A DNA stretch of 64,000 bases. It comes from Gallionella sp. GTDB lineage: Bacteria; Pseudomonadota; Gammaproteobacteria; Burkholderiales; Gallionellaceae. The stretch covers positions 91,335 to 155,334 of the forward strand of contig JAHFRA010000002.1 in NCBI GenBank assembly GCA_023259035.1, in the 5' to 3' direction. Below the pieces are notes generated by a model. The model was not told the origin of the DNA. It did not search any database and saw nothing but the letters and a program-made list of their open reading frames with translations. The position numbers and the translations under genes were made by a program. Below, one piece after another: positions 57,092-64,000 of this stretch (positions are counted from its first letter, which is position 1; each line of letters starts with the position of its first letter).

Positions 57092-58695
57092 CTGATAAAA
57101 CTACTAGCCATTCGACTAGGCTGGCTAACAACGCCAGCCAAGTCGCTGGTTATGTCCTCTGTCAGCTGAATCAGGCTGTGCCCAGTCATTTCTATCGGTT
57201 TTGGCAGCCCCATCATGGTCAGCAGGCTGGGCGCGAGATCGCGCAGCGCGCCGCCTTCGGTCAGCCTGGCTTTGCGCCCGATATACAGGAACGGCACCGG
57301 ATTCAGAGTGTGCGCGGTGTGTGCCTGCTGCGTGGCGATATCCCGCATTTGCTCGGCATTGCCGTGGTCGGCGGTGATAAGGGTTTCGCCGCCGATGGAC
57401 TGCATCGCCTTGACCACGCGTCCGATGCAAATATCCAGCGCTTCTACAGCTTGTGTGGCAGCCTGCATATTGCCGCTGTGCCCCACCATGTCGCCATTGG
57501 CATAGTTGCAGATGATGGCGTGATATTGGCGGCTCAGTATCGCGGCTTCGAGTTTGTCGGTCACTTCGAAAGCGCTCATTTCCGGTTTGAGATCATAAGT
57601 TGCGACTTTCGGCGATGGCACGAGAATGCGGTCTTCGTTGGGATAGGGTTGTTCTCTGCCGCCGCTGAAAAAGTAGGTAACGTGTGCATACTTCTCGGTT
57701 TCGGCAATACGCAGCTGCCTAAATCCCAAGCTTGAAATATATTCGCCGAAACCGTTTTGAATGGCCTCGTGTAAATATGCGCAGGGTAAATGGAAGTCCT
57801 CTCCATAACTACTCAGCGAAACAAAACTGGCAAGCTCGGGCCAGTAGGCGCGACTGAATCCGTTGAACGCCTCATCCGTTAAAGCACGGGTGATTTCACG
57901 GGCACGGTCAGCGCGAAAGTTCATGAATATTGCCACATCGCCATCTTGCATGGTGGCGGCTGGTGCGTTACCTGAAACAATCGCGGTAGGCTTGACGAAC
58001 TCATCCGATTCGCCGCGCGCGTAGGCTTGTTCCAAGGCGGCCAACGCATCGGCTGCGCTAAATTCGGCGCGGCCCTGCGTGAGCAATTCATAGGCGGGTT
58101 GCACGCGCTCCCAGCGGTTGTCGCGATCCATCGCGTAAAAACGTCCGGTGATGCTGGCAATTTGTCCTGCTCCCAATGCAGCGCATTTTTCCTGCAACAG
58201 TTGCAGCGATTGCGCGGCGCTCTTCGGTGGAGTATCGCGTCCGTCCAGAAAGGCATGCAGATAGATCTTTTTCAAACCGGCGCGCGCCGCCATTTCCAGC
58301 ATGGCGAAAATGTGGTTCTCGTGGCTGTGCACGCCGCCGGGAGAGAGTAGTCCCATGATGTGCAGCGTGCTGTTGTTTTGTTTGGCCAGTGCAACGGCAT
58401 CGCTTAAGGCCGGATTGGTGTAGAAGCTGCCGTCTTCGATCGCCACGTCGACGCGGCTCAAATCCTGATACACCACGCGCCCGGCGCCGATATTGAGATG
58501 CCCCACTTCGGAATTGCCCATCTGTCCGGCCGGCAGACCGACAGATTTTTCCGAGGCGTTGATCAGGGTATGCGGATAATCGCGCCAGAGCGCGTCCCAA
58601 TTGGGCTTGCGCGCCGCCAGAACGGCGTTGTAATCAGCATCTTCGCGGTAACCGAAACCATCCAGAATAAGCAGCAAAACAGGAGTGGGGTTCAT
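57088..58695 (-). CDS. gpmI: 2,3-bisphosphoglycerate-independent phosphoglycerate mutase
   Basis: The 535-residue enzyme has LLLILDGFGYRE at the start, the phospho-acceptor Ser region QMGNSEVGHLNIGAGR and the metal-binding ADHGNAEQM near the end. It interconverts 3- and 2-phosphoglycerate in glycolysis. Family members are about 510-520 residues; here the last 20 residues (TSDLAGVVSQPSRMASSFIR) come from palindromic element copy B and the 3' flank, replacing or extending the normal C-terminus. It overlaps envC by 4 bp. Confidence 0.96.
   Translation of the reverse strand: MNPTPVLLLILDGFGYREDADYNAVLAARKPNWDALWRDYPHTLINASEKSVGLPAGQMGNSEVGHLNIGAGRVVYQDLSRVDVAIEDGSFYTNPALSDAVALAKQNNSTLHIMGLLSPGGVHSHENHIFAMLEMAARAGLKKIYLHAFLDGRDTPPKSAAQSLQLLQEKCAALGAGQIASITGRFYAMDRDNRWERVQPAYELLTQGRAEFSAADALAALEQAYARGESDEFVKPTAIVSGNAPAATMQDGDVAIFMNFRADRAREITRALTDEAFNGFSRAYWPELASFVSLSSYGEDFHLPCAYLHEAIQNGFGEYISSLGFRQLRIAETEKYAHVTYFFSGGREQPYPNEDRILVPSPKVATYDLKPEMSAFEVTDKLEAAILSRQYHAIICNYANGDMVGHSGNMQAATQAVEALDICIGRVVKAMQSIGGETLITADHGNAEQMRDIATQQAHTAHTLNPVPFLYIGRKARLTEGGALRDLAPSLLTMMGLPKPIEMTGHSLIQLTEDITSDLAGVVSQPSRMASSFIR
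57104..57153. repeat. Palindromic hairpin element, copy B (inside the gpmI 3' end)
   Basis: Outer arms as in copy A. The inner stem is GACTAGGCTGGC / GCCAGCCAAGTC with loop TAACAAC, 11 of 12 pairs. It encodes residues about 515-531 of GpmI, read from the strand opposite to copies C and D. Confidence 0.88.
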
Positions 58696-58799
58696 TGGTG
58701 TAAAATATTAGCAGATGATGATTTTGTGGGGTTTCATTTTAGCCGAATTCGCCCCTATTGGCGCGCTGCCCGGCTGGATAATCAGGAATGGGTCTGGAT

Positions 58800-59102
58800 A
58801 TGGTAAACAAGTTAATCAACAAGGAAGAAGACATTCAGCAGGCCGCACACGCCATCAAGGCAATAGCGCACCCGTTGCGCCTGAAGATTTTGTGCGTGCT
58901 GGGTGATCAGGAAGTCAGCGTGCAGGACATTGTGGAACAAGTCGGCACATCGCAGAGCAACATCTCGCAGCACTTGGCAATTTTGCGCGACAAAGGCGTA
59001 TTGGCGACGCGCAAGGATGCGAACCGGGTGTTTTATCGCGTCGGTGACTTACGCACCCTCAAGCTGATCGGGATGGTGCGCGATGTGTTCTGCACGACAT
59101 AA
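58800..59102 (+). CDS. ArsR-family repressor, two-cysteine type
   Basis: A 100-residue winged-helix protein with the ArsR recognition helix in SQSNISQHLAILRDKG. It has one Cys in LKILCVLGD and one in the last helix (DVFC), the spacing seen in BigR/SqrR/YgaV sulfide- or redox-responsive repressors; the metal-binding CVC motif of arsenic sensors is absent. The ATG at 58788 is an alternative start. It lies 67 bp before an RND efflux pair with a palindrome between, so it probably represses that pump and perhaps itself. Confidence 0.88.
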   Translation: MVNKLINKEEDIQQAAHAIKAIAHPLRLKILCVLGDQEVSVQDIVEQVGTSQSNISQHLAILRDKGVLATRKDANRVFYRVGDLRTLKLIGMVRDVFCTT

Positions 59103-59121
59103 GTGTTGCTTTTTATTTGTA

Positions 59122-59141
59122 ATATAAGTATATTCTTATAT
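59122..59141. promoter_or_regulatory. Probable ArsR-type operator
   Basis: ATATAAG and CTTATAT are perfect 7-bp inverted repeats around TATATT. The site lies 20 bp past the repressor stop and 28 bp before the membrane-fusion-protein start, in a short AT-rich segment that would hold the promoter (TATATAGT as a possible -10). Confidence 0.65.
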
Positions 59142-59168
59142 AGTAAAATTCCAAATGGGGTGAGTGTA

Positions 59169-60383
59169 GTGAAAAAGCTTTGGGTTATCTGGCTGCTGTT
59201 GATTGGCGCTGCAACGGTACACGCTGCCGGGCAGCTTGCGGTGGCGCCCGCCCAGTACCGCGAGGTGGCTCAGGCTTACAGCGCGGATGGCTTGGTGGAG
59301 GCAACGCGCCAGTCCACCGTATCCGCGCAAATCGGCGGGCGCATCAAGGAAATCAATTTCGACGTGGGTGATCACGTCAACAAGGGACAGGTGATTCTGC
59401 GCATCGATGAGCGCGAAGCGGTGCAGGCCTTGGCAGGCAGCCAGGCGCAGGTGTCGCAGGCACAGGCCAACATGCAGAACGCCAAGGCGGCTTATGAGCG
59501 CGCCCGGCAATTGTTTGCGCAGAAATTCATCAGCCAGGCTGCGCTCGACAAAGCGCAGGCCGATTATAAAGTGGCATTGGCGCAAGCCGCAGCCAGCGAG
59601 GCGGGAGCCGTGCAGTCCAGCCTTGCACACAGCTATACGGCGGTCATTGCGCCATACAGTGGCATAGTGGCGGCGCGTCTGGTGGAGGTCGGCGAAATGG
59701 TGATGCCCGGCAAACCATTGATGACAGGTTTCGATCCCGCAGAGATGCGCGTAGTGGTGAACGTACCGCAAGACAAGCTGGCGGACATTGGCGCGCACCC
59801 GGATGCGATGGTGGAAGCGCCTTCGTTGAATCGCTGGATCAAGCCTGTCTCGACAACCGTGCAGCCGCTTGCCGATGTGCGCACTCACAGCACGCAAGTG
59901 CGCGTGTACCTGCCGAAAAATGAAGCGGGGGTGCGGTCGCAACACGTTACTGAAGGAACTGCTAGCCATTCGACCAGGCCATCAAAAGACGATGGCTTGG
60001 TCGCCGGTTATGCGGAGCAACCGATTGCGGGAGCGACCGCCGAACACCCTCTCCCGCACCAGACGATTGCGCACACCGTGCCGGGGGCGTACCCGGGCAT
60101 GTTTGTGCGCGTGCATTTTGTGGTGGGCAAAGCCAGCAAGCTGGTCATTCCTGCAAGTGCCGTGTTGCGCCGCAGCGAGGTGGTAGCGGTGTATGTGGTG
60201 GATGACAAGGGGATGGTGATGCTGCGCCAAGTGCGTTTGGGCGAATCTGCCGGGCAGAATGAAATTGAAATCTTGTCCGGGCTGAATGCAGGCGAGAAAG
60301 TGGCGCTGGAACCAGTCAAGGCAGGCATGTCGCAGAAGACAGAGGACAGAAGACAGAAGGCAGAAAGCGGCGCAGGGAAATAA
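59169..60383 (+). CDS. RND efflux membrane fusion protein with inserted palindromic element
   Basis: Starts at GTG 59169 behind GGGGTGA. The 404-residue periplasmic adaptor has a signal peptide (VHA cleavage), a lipoyl-like domain (GRIKEINFDVGDHVNKGQVI, split by the hairpin), a coiled-coil hairpin (about 85-135) and a beta-barrel domain. Between NEAGV and YPGMFVRV, about 55 extra residues are present; 265-281 of these (TASHSTRPSKDDGLVAGY) are copy C of the palindromic element. The C-terminus (KTEDRRQKAES) comes from a GACAGAR tract. It links the RND pump to an outer-membrane channel. Confidence 0.92.
   Translation: MKKLWVIWLLLIGAATVHAAGQLAVAPAQYREVAQAYSADGLVEATRQSTVSAQIGGRIKEINFDVGDHVNKGQVILRIDEREAVQALAGSQAQVSQAQANMQNAKAAYERARQLFAQKFISQAALDKAQADYKVALAQAAASEAGAVQSSLAHSYTAVIAPYSGIVAARLVEVGEMVMPGKPLMTGFDPAEMRVVVNVPQDKLADIGAHPDAMVEAPSLNRWIKPVSTTVQPLADVRTHSTQVRVYLPKNEAGVRSQHVTEGTASHSTRPSKDDGLVAGYAEQPIAGATAEHPLPHQTIAHTVPGAYPGMFVRVHFVVGKASKLVIPASAVLRRSEVVAVYVVDDKGMVMLRQVRLGESAGQNEIEILSGLNAGEKVALEPVKAGMSQKTEDRRQKAESGAGK
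59962..60011. repeat. Palindromic hairpin element, copy C (in frame in the fusion-protein gene)
   Basis: The inner stem is GACCAGGCCATC / GATGGCTTGGTC with loop AAAAGAC: 11 Watson-Crick pairs and one G-U. Several stem positions differ from copies A and B on both sides, so pairing is kept by double changes. Confidence 0.88.
60332..60366 (+). repeat. GACAGAR tract at the 3' end of the fusion-protein gene
   Basis: CAGAAGACAGAGGACAGAAG and two further degenerate 7-mers encode the last residues before the stop. Only one arm is present here, without the inverted partner. Confidence 0.8.
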
Positions 60384-60406
60384 CGAAAACCATAGGAAAA
60401 ATCAGG

Positions 60407-63400
60407 ATGGGCATTTCCGGGCGTATCGCCAAATACTTTCTGCATTCGCAGATGACGCCGCTGCTGGCTTTGGTGGCGGTGCTGATGGGACTGTTCGCGG
60501 TGCTGGTCACGCCGCGCGAGGAAGAGCCGCAGATCAACGTCACCATGGCAAATGTTCTCATTGCCTATCCCGGCGCGTCTGCGCAGGATGTGGCAAATAC
60601 CGTGGCGACTCCCGCCGAACAGGTGCTAGCGCAAATCGCCGGGGTGGATCACGTGTATTCCGTATCGCAGCCCGGCATGGCGGTGCTTACCGTGCAATTC
60701 AAGGTTGGCGAGCAGCATGTCCCTTCGCTGGTCAAGTTGTATGACGCAATCAACTCCCATTCAGATTGGCTGCCACCCACATTAGGAGTTTTGCAGCCCA
60801 TCATCAAGGCCAAAGGCATCGACGATGTGCCGGTAGTCGCGTTCACGTTATGGCGCGAACAGGCGGTGGGCGGCAGCATCGAATTGACGCAGGTGGCTCA
60901 TGCCATTGAAGCCGAATTGAAGCGCGTTCCGGGAACGCGCGAAGTATCGACTTTGGGGGCAACGCAACGCATGGTGCGGATATTGCTCAATCCGGAAAAC
61001 CTGAACGCATACCAGCTCACCATGCAGGATATACGCGCGGCATTGCAATCGGCCAATGTTTCGCAGAACGCCGGGACTCTGGTGCAGAACAACCGCGAAG
61101 TGCTGGTGCAAACCGGCAGCTTTTTGAACGATGCCGATGAAGTGAAACAATTGGTGGTTGGTGTGTTCGGCGGCAAGCCGGTGTTCTTGCGCGATATCGC
61201 CGAAGTGCAGGATGGCGCAGATCAGCCGGGCAGTTATGTGTGGATGGGATCTGGGCCTGCTGCAGAAGATAAGCAAATCAAAGCCAAGGGAGAATTCGCC
61301 GCCGTTACGGTGGCGATCACCAAAAAGCCCGGCGCAAACGCGGTGGAGATTGCCGATAAATTGCTGGCGCGTGTGCATGAGCTAAAGGGTAGCGTGATTC
61401 CCGCCGATGTGCATGTCAGTACCACGCGCAACTATGGTGAGACCGCCAACGACAAGGCGATGAAGCTGGTCAAGAAGCTGCTGTTCGCCACCCTCGCCGT
61501 GGTCGCCTTGGTATGGTTCGCCATGGGGCGACGCGAGGCGCTGGTGGTCGGCGTCGCGGTGCTGTTGACGTTGGCGGCAACTTTATTCGCCTCGTGGGCG
61601 TGGGGCTTCACGCTGAATCGCGTGTCGCTGTTCGCACTGATTTTCTCGATCGGGATATTGGTCGACGATGCGATTGTGGTGGTGGAAAATATTCATCGCC
61701 ACCGTGTCTTGGCTCCGCATCAGCCTTTGGCAGAAATAATTCCGGAAGCGGTGGACGAAGTCGGCAGCCCGACCATCCTGGCGACCTTTACGGTGATTGC
61801 CGCATTGTTGCCGATGGCTTTCGTCAGCGGGTTGATGGGGCCGTACATGAGCCCGATCCCGATCAATGCCAGCATGGGCATGCTGATCTCGCTGGCCGTG
61901 GCGTTCGTCATCACGCCGTGGTTGGTGCTGCGCCTGGCAGGTGCGCATCATGCCACTCTCCCGATGCCCTCACCTCAATCCTCGGATGAAACGGCTGGCC
62001 ATTCGACTAGACTATCAGAAGACGATAGCCAAGTCGCTGGTTATCCCGTACCCACAAGTGGCATCTCCGCCGGTTTCCCGCTGCTGCGCAGCGACCACGG
62101 CGAGACAAGCGGGCGAGGATGCGAACGAGAAAAGCAATCACCAACTCTTGAGCGCGATACCACGATCACGCGTTTCTTCCGCGCGCGATTGAGTCCGTTC
62201 TTGAATGGCGTACATGGCAAGCCGGCGCGGCGCAAGTTGTGGTTGGCGATTATCGGGGGCCTGCTACTGGCGGTGTCGCTGGGGGTGGTGAAGCTGGTGA
62301 TACTGAAAATGCTGCCGTTCGACAACAAGTCGGAATTTCAAATCGTGGTGGACATGCCTACCGGCACCTCGCTGGAACAAACCGGCGCCGTGCTGCATGA
62401 AATCGGCGGCTATCTGGCGACCGTGCCGGAAGTAACCGATTATGAGGCTTACGCTGGCGCAGCATCGCCGATCAACTTCAACGGCTTGGTGCGCCAATAC
62501 TATTTGCGCAGCGCTGCCGGACAAGGCGATATTCAGGTTAACCTGCGCGACAAGCATCATCGCAACCGCAGCAGCCATGAGATCGCCACCGCTGTGCTGG
62601 AGCCGATAGGGAAAATTGCCAAGGTATGGGGCGCGAAGGCCAAGATTGTCGAAGTGCCGCCCGGTCCGCCGGTGATGTCGCCGATCGTGGCGGAGATTTA
62701 CGGGCCGGATTATGGGGGCGCGCGCAAAGTGGCCGGCAAGGTGCGTGATCAATTCGTCAAGACTGACGGTATCGTCAGTGTCGACGATACCGTCACCGAA
62801 TCCGCACCCAAGTTGTTGTTGCAAGTGTTGCAAAGCAAGGCGGCGCTGCTGGGTGTTGCGCCGCGCGACATCGTGGATGTGATTGGCGTGGCGTTGGCCG
62901 GCCAGGATGTTACCTCGCTGCACGATGTCAGCGCAAAATACGCGCCGCCGTTGCGTATCAGCCTGCCCGCCGAACGGCGCAGCAATATTGATGAGGTGCT
63001 GAAACTCAAGGCGCGCGCGCGCGAAGGTGTGTTGGTGCCGCTTTCCGAGGTGGTGCGGGTGATTCCGGTGCAGCGCGACTACCCGATCTATCACAAGGAT
63101 CTGCTGCCGGTGGTGTATGTGTTCGGCGACATGGCTGGCAAGCTGGACAGCCCGCTGTATGGCATGTTCGGCATCAACGGCAAGCTCAGCGGCACGGCAC
63201 TGGAGCAAGGTGGCAACCTGGAGAGCTATTACTTCAAGCAGCCCAGCGATCCCTATGCCAGCTACGCATTGAAGTGGGATGGCGAGTGGCAAGTAACGTT
63301 CGAGACTTTCCGCGACATGGGCATCGCCTACGGCGTGGGTCTGCTGCTGATTTACTTGCTGGTGGTGGCGCAGTTCAAGTCATATCTGGTACCGCTGGTC

Positions 63401-63787
63401 ATCATGGCGCCGATCCCGCTGACCATCATCGGCGTGATGCCCGGCCACGCGCTGTTGGGCAGCCAGTTCACCGCCACGTCGATGATCGGCATGATCGCGC
63501 TGGCCGGGATCATCGTGCGTAATTCGATTCTGCTGGTGGACTTTGTTAATTTGCAATTGCGGGATGGCATGGAGTTGCAACAGGCAGTGATTACTGCCGC
63601 CGCGGCGCGTGCCAAGCCGATCATCCTGACCGGACTGGCGGCGATGCTGGGTGCGCTGTTTATTCTGGATGACCCGATTTTTAACGGGCTGGCGATTTCC
63701 CTGATTTTCGGCATCCTGGTCTCCACCTTGCTGACGCTGGTGGTGATCCCGGTATTGTATTACGCCACGCTGTACAAGAAATTGTAG
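60407..63787 (+). CDS. RND efflux transporter (AcrB-like) with inserted palindromic element
   Basis: The 1126-residue inner-membrane pump has twelve expected helices: one at the N-terminus, a block at about 365-510 with the charged DDAIVVVENIHRH motif (about residue 420), one after about 600 and a block at about 965-1120. Two large periplasmic loops carry porter domains. The central cytoplasmic loop is expanded by some 50-60 residues, of which about 530-546 (TAGHSTRLSEDDSQVAGY) are palindromic element copy D. It lies 23 bp after the fusion-protein gene. Substrate is unknown; the ArsR partner hints at a sulfur, redox or metal stress inducer. Confidence 0.93.
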   Translation: MGISGRIAKYFLHSQMTPLLALVAVLMGLFAVLVTPREEEPQINVTMANVLIAYPGASAQDVANTVATPAEQVLAQIAGVDHVYSVSQPGMAVLTVQFKVGEQHVPSLVKLYDAINSHSDWLPPTLGVLQPIIKAKGIDDVPVVAFTLWREQAVGGSIELTQVAHAIEAELKRVPGTREVSTLGATQRMVRILLNPENLNAYQLTMQDIRAALQSANVSQNAGTLVQNNREVLVQTGSFLNDADEVKQLVVGVFGGKPVFLRDIAEVQDGADQPGSYVWMGSGPAAEDKQIKAKGEFAAVTVAITKKPGANAVEIADKLLARVHELKGSVIPADVHVSTTRNYGETANDKAMKLVKKLLFATLAVVALVWFAMGRREALVVGVAVLLTLAATLFASWAWGFTLNRVSLFALIFSIGILVDDAIVVVENIHRHRVLAPHQPLAEIIPEAVDEVGSPTILATFTVIAALLPMAFVSGLMGPYMSPIPINASMGMLISLAVAFVITPWLVLRLAGAHHATLPMPSPQSSDETAGHSTRLSEDDSQVAGYPVPTSGISAGFPLLRSDHGETSGRGCEREKQSPTLERDTTITRFFRARLSPFLNGVHGKPARRKLWLAIIGGLLLAVSLGVVKLVILKMLPFDNKSEFQIVVDMPTGTSLEQTGAVLHEIGGYLATVPEVTDYEAYAGAASPINFNGLVRQYYLRSAAGQGDIQVNLRDKHHRNRSSHEIATAVLEPIGKIAKVWGAKAKIVEVPPGPPVMSPIVAEIYGPDYGGARKVAGKVRDQFVKTDGIVSVDDTVTESAPKLLLQVLQSKAALLGVAPRDIVDVIGVALAGQDVTSLHDVSAKYAPPLRISLPAERRSNIDEVLKLKARAREGVLVPLSEVVRVIPVQRDYPIYHKDLLPVVYVFGDMAGKLDSPLYGMFGINGKLSGTALEQGGNLESYYFKQPSDPYASYALKWDGEWQVTFETFRDMGIAYGVGLLLIYLLVVAQFKSYLVPLVIMAPIPLTIIGVMPGHALLGSQFTATSMIGMIALAGIIVRNSILLVDFVNLQLRDGMELQQAVITAAAARAKPIILTGLAAMLGALFILDDPIFNGLAISLIFGILVSTLLTLVVIPVLYYATLYKKL
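61995..62044. repeat. Palindromic hairpin element, copy D (in frame in the RND pump gene)
   Basis: The inner stem is GACTAGACTATC / GATAGCCAAGTC with loop AGAAGAC, 10 of 12 pairs. It is read in the same frame and orientation as copy C and gives a similar peptide. Confidence 0.88.
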
Positions 63788-64000
63788 GGTGGACAAACGG
63801 TTTCATTCGGGTGCCAGACCAAAAGTTTTTCGGGATTTGCCCACGCGGAAGAATGCGCGGGCACAAAAAACGTGCCCATCCTTGTATCTTTCTCTCTGTG
63901 GTGGTTAGCTATCACCACACGAAGCAGAGGAAGCTTGAGCCCATCCTTAAGGCTCGACCTTGTTGCGTAGATCAAGCCCTCTGCTTCACTTCTCGCCAGC
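63788..64000. other. Region after the RND gene, with a hairpin
   Basis: No convincing gene. GGGCAC and GTGCCC at 63859-63877 form a 6-bp stem with an A-rich loop, followed by TCCTTGTATCTTTCTCTC; it could terminate the pump operon or be part of a dispersed GTGGGCAC-type repeat. The sequence is cut at the window end. Confidence 0.45.

Noticed and set aside
63760..63975. A minus-strand frame at the window end
   Set aside because: It overlaps the RND gene end and a repeat-rich region, with no start signal or domain.

Overview
The window reads as chromosomal DNA of a betaproteobacterium. The housekeeping order is typical of that class: rpoE-rseA-rseB-mucD-lepA-lepB-DUF4845-rnc-era, DUF177-rpmF-plsX-fabH-fabD-fabG, and ffs/dnaX-ybaB-recR. 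The density of multi-PAS kinases and GGDEF/EAL proteins suggests an environmental Nitrosomonadales/Gallionellaceae-like organism. That narrower placement is inference.

Region 1 (1-26.3 kb, + strand) is a signalling island. It starts with a NarL-type kinase/regulator pair and a small chemotaxis block (receiver, coiled-coil protein, CheW, MCP). Two related cassettes follow, each made of kinase, Rcp1-like receiver and REC-PAS-GGDEF-EAL protein, 13.8 kb apart and sharing a 631-bp near-identical repeat. Between the cassettes lie a substrate-binding lipoprotein with a partner HAMP kinase, a hemerythrin-like protein flanked by inverted MITE-like elements, and two more large kinases, one with a CxxCH (c-heme) sensor domain. 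The kinase 3' ends look like recombination points; one orphan 3' fragment lies at 6.7 kb.

Region 2 (26.5-44.2 kb, - strand) holds fatty-acid/phospholipid genes without acpP-fabF behind fabG, an insert with a Ser/Thr kinase-UspA fusion, a metallophosphoesterase and an MHS transporter, then era-rnc-lepB-lepA and the sigma-E envelope-stress operon.

Region 3 (44.4-58.7 kb) has nadB on + and, on -, a YgfX-like protein, a second Ser/Thr kinase beside a class III cyclase with a PEGA domain, rluB-recR-ybaB-dnaX, a PagL-like lipid A deacylase, 4.5S RNA, ctpA, envC and gpmI. Region 4 (58.8-63.8 kb, +) is an ArsR-type repressor, a palindromic operator and an RND efflux pair.

The most unusual feature is a set of dispersed palindromic repeats that have entered coding sequence. 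A roughly 50-bp hairpin element occurs four times, in frame inside both RND-pump genes, at the end of gpmI and behind the MCP gene; its inner stem changes by compensatory substitutions. A different palindrome is inserted in frame in the GTPase era, and a 7-mer (GACAGAR) inverted repeat encodes the start and signal peptide of envC. No tRNA, rRNA, CRISPR array, transposase or integrase gene was seen.
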